Below, in pieces: positions 49,710-60,898 of a DNA stretch of 64,000 nucleotides; position 1 is the first letter of the stretch, and the number at the start of each line of letters is the position of its first letter. The DNA lies in assembly GCA_947044365.1 (NCBI GenBank), contig OX345653.1, positions 1,709,001-1,773,000 on the forward strand, given 5' to 3'. A model generated the notes under the pieces. It saw nothing but the letters and a program-made list of their open reading frames with translations. It made no database searches and was not told the origin of the DNA. Both the position numbers and the translations under genes were made by a program. This DNA comes from Petrosia ficiformis. Its lineage: Eukaryota > Porifera > Demospongiae > Haplosclerida > Petrosiidae.

Positions 49710-51611
49710 TACCTATGGCAAATGATGATATACAATAGTACATATCTTACAAGTTTGTTGTCAATTATAAAGTAATTTTACTATACAATTTTAAGAGTCA
49801 AATGTGGTTTTGTGAAAAAGCCAATGCATGTTATGAGATATAGGCATGAGAGAATTAGAAACACAAATATCAGGAATTCAATCCAGAACGTCTCATATAT
49901 ACCCAGTATCAATATGCATATCATTGTAATGAAATTATAACGATTTTATTTATTATAAAAAAAAAACTCACTCTACGTGGTAAAGTAGTTACAGGGGTTA
50001 GTTAAGAGTGTAGAAAGTGTGAAATGTGCATATAAACTAAAGGTCATTCATGTTCACTTTGACTTCAAAAAAGTGTCCTTAACAGGAATGTAGTCAGTCA
50101 TGGCCATACTTATCACTTGGAAGAGGACAGGTCTGACCACACAAGACTAATCAGAATGATCAACATTCTTTTTAATACAACACCCATTTTCATATAATAT
50201 TATCCTTACCTTTCTTTTTTTTTTGCATGTCAAATTTCAATTCATTACTTCATTATCGAGTTATAGTATAATCATGTATTAACCTTATGACATTAAACTA
50301 TACATTACATAAAAATGAGGTGATTGTGAACATACTTTAGTTAGTTATAAAATAGCTCAATGAGTAACTACATAATATAGTGAGATACCAAACTTACTGT
50401 GTTCCTTCAAGATACTTCAGAAAAAAACTTCACAGTAAACTAAAAAATTTCACAGCAAAAACAGACACAGCTTTAATAAATGAGTGATTTGGTGAGACTA
50501 CTTCTGCTGTGCAAAGAAACACTTGTAGCAAATATAAGATTCACCATTACACAGTTGGCAGCTGATTGCAATACCAGCACCACCCACTTGCTTTCAAATT
50601 CAAACCCTACCCCTACGGATGAGAAACCCCTGTGATTGCTAATTTGCTATATAGCTAAGTGTAGCACCATATATACTCAAATTATTTCGAGAAGTCTTGG
50701 CTATGCCAAGACTAAACTAAACCCCAGATCCAGGCCAAAATAATAATTATTGATGTCATTAGAGTCTACCTGAATATTGATAATAATCACTTAAAATTCC
50801 TCCCAATAATACTTTAGTTATTGCTTATGTATGTATCTATGTATGTATCTATGTATGTATACTGTGTTTCTTGATGTAACTGACAATGAGATTATGTCAT
50901 CAGGATTACGTAGGCAACACAGGAGGTGTAATCAAGTGAGTGTCAACAATATTAAACAAATCACTTCCGTGTAACTGCATACGTAGGTATTTGCTTCTTA
51001 GCAACTTTGGTCCTTATGTAGGGTTTTATGTATATAATTGTGGTTTGTTTTTTTGACACGACTTTGATTATACGAGGAGCCCATAAAACGTTTAAGTACC
51101 TCGTGTTACCCATCTCAATATTGTTTGCATACTTGTGTGTGTACTGTTAATAGTACTAGAAAAGTCTGGAATTGATAGTTTACTTTCAAGAGCTACTACA
51201 CAATTACATATTATATAATTATATCAAATTAGAGATTCCAAAAATTAATTAGGTAAAGGTACATGTACTAAGTATATTAGAGTGACAAGAACATGTACTA
51301 GTCTGGTGAACAAGCCTCTCCCCTTCTTGACTATGGATGGCATCCAATTGTCAAAAAACGAGAGGCTGGTTCGCATCTTAAAAGTTGTTTATTGCAATCT
51401 ACAACTTTTTACATCAAAATTATTCCTGACATGGGTTTTTGGAGGTTAACAAGTGGAGTCCCAGCTCCATACCACGTGTATGATGTCATAGACACACCTG
51501 TTAATTGTGCGCATGCTCAATTCGAACAGATTTGTGTCAGAAAAATTTAGGCGCTTATTATAGTCGATCAGTCGATCTATTACGCACAATCTTGTCTTGT
51601 ATACTGTGAAG
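49710..51611. other. Intergenic region between divergent genes, with MITE A copy
   Basis: The pore-protein gene starts at 49709 (minus) and the repeat-protein gene at 51612 (plus). The 1.9-kb gap contains MITE A copy 4 (50045-50332) and a GTATGTATCTAT repeat at 50826-50862. The 110 bp before 51612 hold GCGCATGCTC and GCGC-containing sequence and are the likely promoter of the plus-strand gene. No other gene was seen. Confidence 0.6.
50045..50332 (+). mobile_element. MITE family A, copy 4
   Basis: It starts CATTCATGTTCACTTTGACT and ends GAGGTGATTGTGAACA. It is somewhat diverged and carries an about 40-bp insertion near its start. Confidence 0.72.
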
Positions 51612-54600
51612 ATGTCTGAAGAAACACAACTTAAACGTGAAGGGACGATGGAAGTTACAACCAAGGTATAGGTATGATACAATAAAACAACCCAAATAAA
51701 ATTCTGTTGGATTACCAGCGAAGAATATGTCTCATGGTTTTTCTTGGAAATGCAGCTGGCGGTTAATTTATTTTTTTTTTTTAGGATAAGTATTTATGGA
51801 ACACACAAACTCGTTCTAATTCATCAGAAGAAAGGGGAAGACAACCCTTGTTTGTGTAGCAATCAATTAGTTTAACTTGGTGTAATTTTATGGATTGTAT
51901 TTTCTGTTTACTGTTACATAATGCAATTAGTTACTGTTAACACACAACTTGTTAATAGTACAGTGAAATTTCTATCTGGTATATAATTTGTAAATTACTC
52001 CTGATATGTCCTTATTATAAATGAAAAGGAAATTATAATTATATGTCACACAATGATTTATTTGCCAAGTTGATGTGTGCTATTGACTTTTCAGGAAGGT
52101 AAAGAATTTTTGGAGAATCAAGGATTAAAAGTTACCGATGATGATGTGAAAACACGAGGTCAGAAAGAGAAACTGGATCAGATTACTAGTACTACTAACG
52201 GAGATACTGATGTTGATAATGGTGATAATAATGGGGAAGATGGAGGTGATAAACCAAATGTAACCAGAGAGGGTACAATGGTAGTGACTGCCAAGGTATG
52301 TAATATAGAAAAACCACCATCTTGTATTTTTAATGTTCATTAACATTGATTCACAAAATTCATAAAAGAAAGCAAATATATTATTACAATACACATTTAT
52401 TTTCAAGAGAAATTATTTATTATCTTAATTACATGTACAGAGGAAAATATTATTCTTTTCTGTTTTGTTGGGAGAACATTCTAATGTACACAAACACACA
52501 ATGGCATTTTTATAACCGTCTGTTCATGTAGGATTGAATAATTTTCTTTCATGTTTGGTTGTTGATGAATGGGTATTTTCATTTTGAAACCACATTATGG
52601 AATAATATGTGGGTGTTATCCTCCAGATGTTCTATTTAGAAGTCTTACAATACTTGTATTTCTTAATGATGTGTGTAAATTGATATTCACTTGAATGGAT
52701 GCATATATTACTCATGCATCCAAGGTGGAGAACCCTCATTACAATAAAGTATAATAAATAATAATAAAAAACACTTCAAATTGAAAGAGCATTTAGGGAT
52801 ATCAAATCTGAAAAAACAATGCAGAAATAAGATGGAATGGATAGTAACTTAGCAACAAAATGAAACTTATAACTTGCTATATAATCACATGTACTACTAG
52901 TGTTGTTTAGTTAACTACTCCTTTTAATGAGGCAGTGTGACTTTTAGTTGATTAAACTATAACCTAATCAGGGTTTCTTTCAGCTTTTTGCCCAAGGGGG
53001 GCAAGTACGTATCCGCATGTGGAATCTGGGACTGTTTTTGCACAAACGTAATTTACATCTGTCAGGTCTTTTATAAAGGCTTGAATTGATTTACATGTAA
53101 AATAGAATTCTCAGTATATCCAGGGGGGGGGGGGGGGGGGGGGGGGGGCAAATGCCCCCCCCCCCCGAAAGAAACCCTGCTAATTGCAATTCTACTGTTT
53201 ATAACTAACAAACATGGAAATTGGCAGCAGTAGTTAGTTAACCCTTTTAGTAAGCCCCACATACGTTTCTTTAATTAATTTATAGCTAAACCAAAAGTTT
53301 GAGAACCACGCAAAATATAAGTGCTCACTATTATCAAACTAAAACAACACTACTAACTAGTAATTGTATAGTATGTTGCAGTTTACTATAGCTACTTATG
53401 TAGGGTTATATGAAGGTCCTTCATGTTTCACCATGATCTCAGAAAAATGTTCATAATTTTAGTTTTTAATGACCAACCAACAATTCTTTTACCTGCACCA
53501 TTTTCACATAATTATCTGTACATGTACATGTATGTCAAATTTCAACTCATTGCTTCATTATTGAGTTACAGTATAATCATGTATTAACCTTATGATATTA
53601 TACTATACATTATTTATGTATAAAGTCATCAAATCCTGATTTTGAGGTCTTTGTGAATGTGAACAAACTTTATTAATTTTGTTGCTAAATTACTATCCCC
53701 ATATATAATAATTATTAATAATCACATGTACATGTACGTGAAGTAGATAAAACAAGTAACTGCAATGGTAGAAAGCAGTGCCACTATCTATCTATCAGTG
53801 CTTTATCACTGATAGGATCGAAACAAGATGAATTGTGTTTTCATACATGTATATTCGTTTTCTGCCAAAATTTCTCAAGATTGGAATTCAGTCCATACAA
53901 ATTGTTATAACTTTATAAAAACGCTTTAGAAAAAGCCATTTTGTCCATATATAATTTGAAGCCTGCTATATAGCTCTTTGTGCCAATGTTCTTATTTTTG
54001 GCAATCAGACACAGATATATTTGATTACAGTAAATTGCTCCACCTATGTGGGCAAGTGTTAATAATACACTGCTTTGGTTGTGGTTTTATTTCCTTGAAA
54101 TTGTGGTGTTCATGTGATAGGTTATCAGTTAGCAATACACTTTTGATCAGAGTCTGGTACATGGCATTGCCACATCCTTCACTTGAAGATTTTAACTTTT
54201 CTAATCAACCTAGTAACATTTTCAAATACACTATTTTAGCCTGTAAACTAGTAAATGTAAAATATGAACATAGATTACATTTTAACTTTTCTAATCAACC
54301 TAGTAACATTTTCAAATACACTATTTTAGCCTGTAAACTAGTAAATGTAAAATATGAACATAGATTACATGTATATATACCTACTTGTGCATGTTGGTTG
54401 ATGTAAGAATCACAAAATAATGTTGTATTTATGTTAGTGGGTGTATACAGGAAAATTCATGTGTCTCATGCTAGCAAAAGGCATAAAACATACATGTACA
54501 TGTACATGTAATTTATAAACACACAAACAAGCAGCCATAATGGCTTAGAAAATATCAAAGCAGCCACCATGGCTTAGCAAATAACAACTAGCCACCATAT

Positions 54601-57600
54601 ACATGTAGGTATTTTATGGTTATATTGGGTTGTATAATATTATGTTCTCATTCACTAGTGCCATTGAGTGATTGAAATACACAAACTGCAAGGTGTACAT
54701 ATGTGTATTACTAACTGGTCATAAAGATGTCCGTTTTTATGTCATCTCATAATTCTGCTTTCTTTCAAATAGTTTGAGTTATCATTAACATTGATAAAAT
54801 AATTGTATAATATTATATATATAATTAAAGACAGAATTCTCAAAAACATTCCACGACTATAAAATTACGCAAACCTTTATGTTACAAAAACAAAATTTCC
54901 GTTATAAACACTTCTGCTAGAAGTGTTTATAACGGAAATTTTGTTTTTGTAACATAAAGGTTTGCGTAATTTTATAGTCGTGGAATGTTTTTGAGAATTC
55001 TGTCTTTAATTATATTTCAGGATTAGGTATACTAGCCTGGTACCCGGGTTCTTAAGATGATGGAGAAAAAGAGGTTGTTTGCACATGTGCTAATTAATGC
55101 AACATGTAGTTATCAAAGGGTGTGTCATTTTGTAGTACCCAATAACATGGCGCAAACGGTTGAATCTTTTTCTCATCATCTCAAGAGTTTGGGTATGAGG
55201 TTATGGATATACATGCAATTGAGTGCCTTAGGAACTTGTATGATAGGCTTTGCTAGCATTTGTTGCCTCATGTTATCATATATGATGGCCTTTTATTAAG
55301 ATGACAATAGATAGCAAAAGTACACACTGTACTTGAAAAGACATCTTGCTTGTAATACGTTTCCATGGTTATAACATTATTTGATTGTGATAAAGCATAA
55401 TGTAGTATTAGGGGGCTCTTTATTTTATCCTACATGTATATTTTGTCACATTGTTTCTGAGACTCTTGAAGCAAAAATAGTTTTGGGAAGGGGTGGGGCT
55501 TACCTATTTGGGAAAATCAGTTACTGGGAAAACGAGCGCCGTCGGGACGGGACCCTCGCCTACGTGGTTAAGTAGTAACGTGTGATGTATGAAGTTTAAA
55601 CTTTAAACATAAATAATTGTAAGTAATTGTAAATAATTATGTTTATCGAAAGTAGATGTGATAATATTGTATAATGTGTACATCATAATAGATATTATGT
55701 TGCTATTAAAGTTATATATTAGAGCTGAGGTTCTTGATATCTATGTGTAATACACACAGAAGAATAGAAGTAATGAAAAAAACTAATATATATATATATA
55801 TATATATCTTACATCTTATTCTCTGTTTTCCTTCGAAGACGTTCTCAAGTCTACCTCCAACGTGTGAAAACGTATTGAATCACCTGGATCACGTGTTTAG
55901 TACATGACGCTGCATGGACGTACGTACGTACGTCATACCTGTAGGTGGAGCCGGAGCTAGGTAGCTCTCTACTATCTTGCATCAATGGTGATGTAGTAGC
56001 AACCATAACATCGATTGTTTTGGGTTTGAAGCGTTTCTTGGCTAGCGACAGCCATGCAAGAGGACCACTTGTGTTTCGTGTGTCCACATTTTCTCTCGTT
56101 ATTGCCCTCGTTTCATCTTTTAGTGGTGAAACAATAACTGTGAGTTATAAAAATTGTCATAACTTTAGAACCAAAAGGTTTAAGAAGAATTCCTACGTTA
56201 TTTTTTTTCCTTGTATAATTTGAAGTCTATCAGTACCCCTTTTGAAATGTCAATGTTTTTATTTTTCAAGAAAAATTGCTAACACACACACACACAGACA
56301 CACAGAAACACAGACACACAGACACACAGACAAAACGATTACCGTACCCTTCCGCCTACGCTACGCGGCGAGGGTAATAATTATTATATTACATTATTAT
56401 CTTGTTTTAGGAAGTAAATTTGGTCCTTGGGCTTTATATTTAAATTTGATGAATGGCGTGAGCTAGAAGTTTTATTATCTTATTAGTGACTTATTTCTAA
56501 TTAATTGTCACATATACACATACACATATATGTTTGTACATATCATAACTATCTGTACATGTATTAATATTTGCTGTGAATATGAACCAAGACGAGATTT
56601 TTTTTTCTTGTAGGAAGGAACTGAATTTTTGGAGGGTGAAGAACTGGAGAAGACTAGGGGACAAACTGCTGTTGTTAAGGAAGCAATTCAGAAAACTACT
56701 CCAGAAAAACCAAAAGTCCCTAGAGATTCCACTATGGCCGTTACTGCTAAAGTAAGTTAAAAAATATCTGAAGTACAGTTTTTAACAAGAGCGTAATAAA
56801 CATTGAAGTACATGTAGTTATATATATTGCTAGCCTAGACTAGATTCTGAAATCAGATTATCACTAACTTCAAAAAGATTGATAATGAAGTGATTAAGGT
56901 GGTGTTAATGATATTCATAGCCAAACAGTTTGTTGTTATTATCATAGATGCTATTTATCAAATGATTTTCATATTTGGAACAATATTACTGTGTTGAAGT
57001 TTGTTGGTAAAAATTTCATGTATTTTGCATGTTACATTCAAGAGTTACAGTGTATGATCATCAGCAGAATAAGCCACAAAGGTACATTTTTGTCCAGAAA
57101 CAAACAAGAGAAAAGACAGGAGACTTACCATATGAGATTGCATCACCATAATCTGAAAAACAATGAAGGCCTTTTCCTTATGTCTGTTTCTGTTCCAGAG
57201 ATATTGTAAAATACATGTATACCTACGTACAACCCACTGATTTTACTTTATTATAGCAGATATGTGACACATTTCTATAGTATTTTACTATAACCACAAA
57301 ATGAATACAATATGAATAATATAATAAACAGGTAATAGTATGGTTTCTTGCTTCTGCTGTACTGCCACCTTAACCCAATAAAGTGAATTATGCAGGAAAC
57401 TCCTTTCTTTTGATGATCAAAAAGGCTTCCTGTCACTTGCGTTATTTGTTGCTTGCTTGAAAAGTATGTCTTCTAGAATAATCATGATTGATATCACAGA
57501 CTTAAATCGATAATCAACAGAATTTTCAATATCACTTGATTAATCATACCAGGCCAGGCAGGCCTAATCATTATACAAATGAATGACAGCTAATACTATA

Positions 57601-60401
57601 CATGCTTAAAATTGTATCTCTTGGTCTGCATGTTTATCCCTTTTCTACATACATGTACTTGGAATTAAATTCATTAATGATTGATTCAGTCTTGTTTCTC
57701 ACAAACTCCACTCTAGGAGGGATTGGAGCTTTTAGGGGGAGAAGAATTAGGAAAGACTCGTGGACGGACCTCTACAGCCAAAGAAGATGAGGAAGAAGAG
57801 ACCACACCTACCAAGATAAGAAAGACAAATACAATGATTCAGACAACTGAGGTATAGTATAATGAATAGTAAAAATATTTCTTCAGAGCAATATTTAATG
57901 AATGTGCTTGTGTTACAGAACCTTGCCACAAGTGCAAAGTGTTGTAAACCGACAGAATATATAATTGCAGACAGTTTATAATTATATATATAATTATTTT
58001 GTGTTACAACTTACACTCCAGTCCTAGCAAAAGTACTAGTATGAGAAGAGCAATTTGAGCTGTAAGCTAAATCATGTAGAACAGAGATTTGTAGCTTCAA
58101 TCACGTGCATGAAATTAGTAGGTGAAGCTACATGTAGAAAATGACTGTTTATAGCAGAAAGCGTAGAGCCAGTGATTAATCTTGTAACAGCCACTACCTT
58201 GATTGTACTTGATTTGAAGCAATGCTTCAGTAGTGATACATGTACCTTCAAACTTCAAGATGAGTTGTGTTTCCATGTATTTGTTTAGTCTTCTGAAAGT
58301 TGTGAAACAATAACTGTTTAGTTAAAAAATTGTTGACTTTAAAACTGAAAGGTTTTAGGAATAGTATAGTCTATTGTTATTTATTTTTGTCCTTGGATGA
58401 TTTGAAGTCTGCTAGTACCTCGTTTGAGGTTCCAATTTCAAAGATTTGATGGAAATTTGGCATCACACAGACAGACAGATAAACAACCCAATTACAGTAA
58501 CCCTCTGCTTGCCTACATGGGCAACGGTTAATAACTTAATAAGGGGAGAGAGTTTGTTGAATTATGATCATCACACCATGACTATAATAATTATAATTAA
58601 CAAAGTTGGTAGCTGAAAAGAGATTGATCACCCATGTCACTCCTGCTTAGGTTCTGAGCATTGGAACGTTGTTGCAGAAATTAAGCTGAGTGCTTGACTA
58701 TTAATGAAATAATCAAGTTGGGTGTAATATGTACATGTATCACACTGCCTCCAACTCATTTCAGTGTAATATTTATAATCTTCAGTATTTTTATGAAATT
58801 TTCCGTATTTTGAATAAAATTTGCTTCAGTTCACTTATTCAGCTGATCCTGGTAAATTTAATTGAAGTTTAGTATTCTTTCTGGCAGGTACATAGTCACT
58901 AAATGTAACACAATTTACACTACTAGCTGTAGACTCACTACTACAGGCTTTTGTAGATGCTGAACTACTACTGAAAGACACTTTCATGTTTTAGTCAGAG
59001 CACATGCACTTTCTGTACTTTTAGTGTAATTTTCCGTATTCTGTATTCATTGTCGTATAAATGCAAAAACATTTGTGTAGTCGGAGGCACTGGTATCATG
59101 TCCACAAATATGATGATTTACATGAAGTGGCGTTTTTTGTATTATTGAAGAAAACCATACAACTGAGTTACATCTTGATTATTCAACTACTACATTCCAT
59201 CTGAAAATGCACTTACATCAAGTTACATGTACTGTAATTATAAATTATACTGCTTAAACTATGAATGAATAAATGTGTCTACTCATCATGCTTGACTTTA
59301 CAGCTGTAAAACCTTCAGTAGCAATCATACACATACTCAATAGAAAATGTTGATATGGCTATTGATAATCATTGTAAATATAATTATCCATACAATCCTA
59401 ATATCAAAATATATATTACCCAGCACTACAGTGTGGGGGTAGCTGGGATGAGATTAGTCACTTCCTATCACTTCTGTATTGTTTTGTCTAATATGTGAAC
59501 TACATACATGTATTCCATTGTACTTACACAAATCAGAATTAAAAATTCATCATTAAAATTTAATGCTGGAGAGTCCTTTCATGACAATGTCTCTATTTGG
59601 ACTACCACAATAGGATGATCAGTTATGTCTTTTCTCTTCACAGGATGGTCAGCAAATGTTAGGTGATGAAGAACTTGGCAAGACTCGCTCTCAGACACGT
59701 AAGTTCTCTGAAAGTGATGAGAAGAAACCTACTGTTAAACGTACATCAACCATGGCTCAAACAGCTCAGGTTTGTATTTCACTTAAAACTAAAAACATTT
59801 CTTGTTTTCAATAGGGGAAATTACTTGTCACTTCACTTTTGTAACTACATGTAGAATACTGATGTCAGAAAAATCCTCATATATATTTGAGGACAGCTTG
59901 CATTATCTGCAGACAGACAAAATAATGGAACACTGAACTTCACATTATCTTTATATATAGCATAGTATTGCTATTTAGAAAATCGTCAAGGGGGGGTGGC
60001 TAAATGTGAGAATTTGAAAGACTTTGAGGGGACGACATACAAGGTTATCGTAGTGTGCTTATTGGCAAACAAATTCCAAGGGGGATGCCACACCCATCCA
60101 CCCCGCCCCCTTCGCCTAATGAAACCCTGATAAAGATAATGTGAAGATTGTGTAGTTGCTAATTAGTTTTGAATTTTTACAATGTTTGAATGAATTTTGA
60201 GGTCATTGTGAATGTGAACAGATTTTAATATGCTATTTTCAGTTGATTGTGAGTGCATGTTTATTAATAGTTTGTATCAATCATTTTGTGTAGGAAGGAG
60301 AGGAATTCTTAGCTCGTGAATCCAAACGAACAAAGCAGACAGAAGAAGAGGATGAAACTAAGCAGCTGGCTGCTGATGCTGTTGAGATAGCCGAAGACTA
60401 G
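51612..60401 (+). CDS. Exon-per-repeat protein of unknown family
   Basis: Six exons, all in phase 0, join to 253 residues: 51612-51665, 52095-52295, 56614-56751, 57717-57851, 59644-59769 and 60294-60401. Each internal exon begins with an [ED]G-x-x-[FLM]L motif and ends with a [ST]TM-x-x-T-x-[KEQ] motif. Read across junctions the unit is, for example, STMAVTAK|EGLELLGGEELGKTRG. Five such units occur, separated by highly charged linkers rich in Glu, Lys and Thr; the exon 2 linker is Asp/Asn/Gly-rich. There are no membrane segments, no signal peptide and few hydrophobics, so the protein is probably soluble and largely disordered. The short KTRGQT / KRTKQT motif recurs in every unit. I do not recognise the family and assign no function. 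The gene lies head-to-tail with the G-beta gene, 497 bp upstream. Confidence 0.85.
52965..53180. mobile_element. MITE with G26 and C12 homopolymers
   Basis: CAGGGTTTCTTTCAGC at about 52971 is mirrored by GAAAGAAACCCTGC at 53167-53180. Internally a 26-base G run (53123-53148) is followed by ATGC and a 12-base C run. The related ends GAAACCCTGAT at 60120 and ATCAGGGTTCC at 48990 suggest a dispersed family. Confidence 0.65.
53420..53664 (+). mobile_element. MITE family A, copy 5
   Basis: It starts TTCATGTTTCACCATGATCT and ends GAGGTCTTTGTGAATGTGAA, with the family interior. It lies in intron 2 of the repeat-protein gene. Confidence 0.8.
54191..54370. repeat. Perfect 90-bp tandem duplication
   Basis: 54191-54280 is repeated without a mismatch at 54281-54370, beginning TTTAACTTTTCTAATCAACC. 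Because 90 is a multiple of three, an open frame crosses it, but there is no splice context, and no gene is called. Confidence 0.95.
54822..55012. mobile_element. Perfect palindrome with 94-bp arms
   Basis: TAATTAAAGACAGAATTCTC and on (54822-54915) is followed after a 3-bp spacer by its exact complement (54919-55012). It is flanked by TATA-rich sequence. There is no coding capacity. It lies in intron 2 of the repeat-protein gene. Perfect arms imply a very recent origin or ongoing correction. Confidence 0.93.
55800..56380. mobile_element. GC-richer dispersed repeat with ACCCTTCCGCC end
   Basis: The interval holds GAAACAATAACTGTGAGTTA and an AC/AG-rich tract (56282-56330). It then ends in TTACCGTACCCTTCCGCCTA plus CGGCGAGGGTAATAA, a short hairpin. 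The same order recurs, diverged, at 58290-58535 and, for the end only, at about 25117-25165. A minus-strand frame at 55945-56087 (MDTRNTSGPLAW...) has no supported gene structure. Confidence 0.5.
57852..59643 (+). other. Repeat-protein intron 4, otherwise empty
   Basis: 1.8 kb with the dispersed repeat at 58290-58535 and no recognised exon or RNA gene. Confidence 0.55.
58290..58535. mobile_element. Second, diverged copy of the 55800-56380 repeat
   Basis: It shares GTGAAACAATAACTGTTTA, TTTGAAGTCTGCTAGTACC and a final CAGTAACCCTCTGC ... GGTTAATAA hairpin-like end. It lies in intron 4 of the repeat-protein gene. Confidence 0.5.
60188..60222 (+). mobile_element. MITE family A, solitary right end
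   Basis: GAATTTTGAGGTCATTGTGA followed by ATGTGAACAG is the right end of family A without the rest. It lies immediately before the last exon of the repeat-protein gene. Confidence 0.6.
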
Positions 60402-60898
60402 GTGACTAATAGAGAGAGAATAGACAATAATTCTTTAGTATAAAGTAGGATATTGGTACAATATTTACTAGTTTTATGTACGTAGTTGGTTGGACAGGTG
60501 ATAGAATTGTGGTTTTATCTCCTAGCAACCATGTTTAAACTTTCTTTCTCTATTCACAAATTCATATGCATTCTTGTTTTTATCATGAACATTTTCTTGA
60601 CTGCACAATTTTAAAATACGTTGCTATGCTATCGCTAAGGCCTTGAGGCATGATTATTATTCATAACTTGCCACGCCCTTTCTTCCGTGTATTACCAAAT
60701 AAGGAATACTATTAATAACTATCACCAAGGGCTAGTCATTCGCCATTTCTAATCCTTTCTGATCTAAAAACCAGATAGAAAAGAACTACAAATTTAAAGG
60801 CCGTTCATCCGAAGACAAAGCACTTTGGATTCAACAAGAAAATACGTACGTTCTTGCTGTTACGCCTTTCATTTGACTAGTTTAAATCAACAACAAAG
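60402..60898 (+). promoter_or_regulatory. Intergenic interval: 3' end of repeat-protein gene and G-beta promoter
   Basis: 497 bp separate the stop at 60399-60401 from the G-beta ATG at 60899. 60640-60860 is richer in GC (AAGGCCTTGAGGC, GCCACGCCC, GGCCGTTCATCCG) and is the likely promoter and 5' UTR. The start context is CAACAAAGATGAG. Confidence 0.5.

Noticed and set aside
53978..54406. Plus-strand frame of 142 codons with a 30-residue duplication
   Set aside because: It results from the 90-bp tandem duplication in an intron; there are no splice sites or similarity to support a gene.
55057..55299. Plus-strand frame of 80 codons with a hydrophobic end
   Set aside because: No promoter, splice context or recognisable similarity; it is in an intron next to the palindrome. 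Kept only as a remote possibility.
55945..56223. Frames on both strands in GC-richer sequence
   Set aside because: The sequence recurs, diverged, at 58290-58535, so it is better explained as a dispersed repeat.
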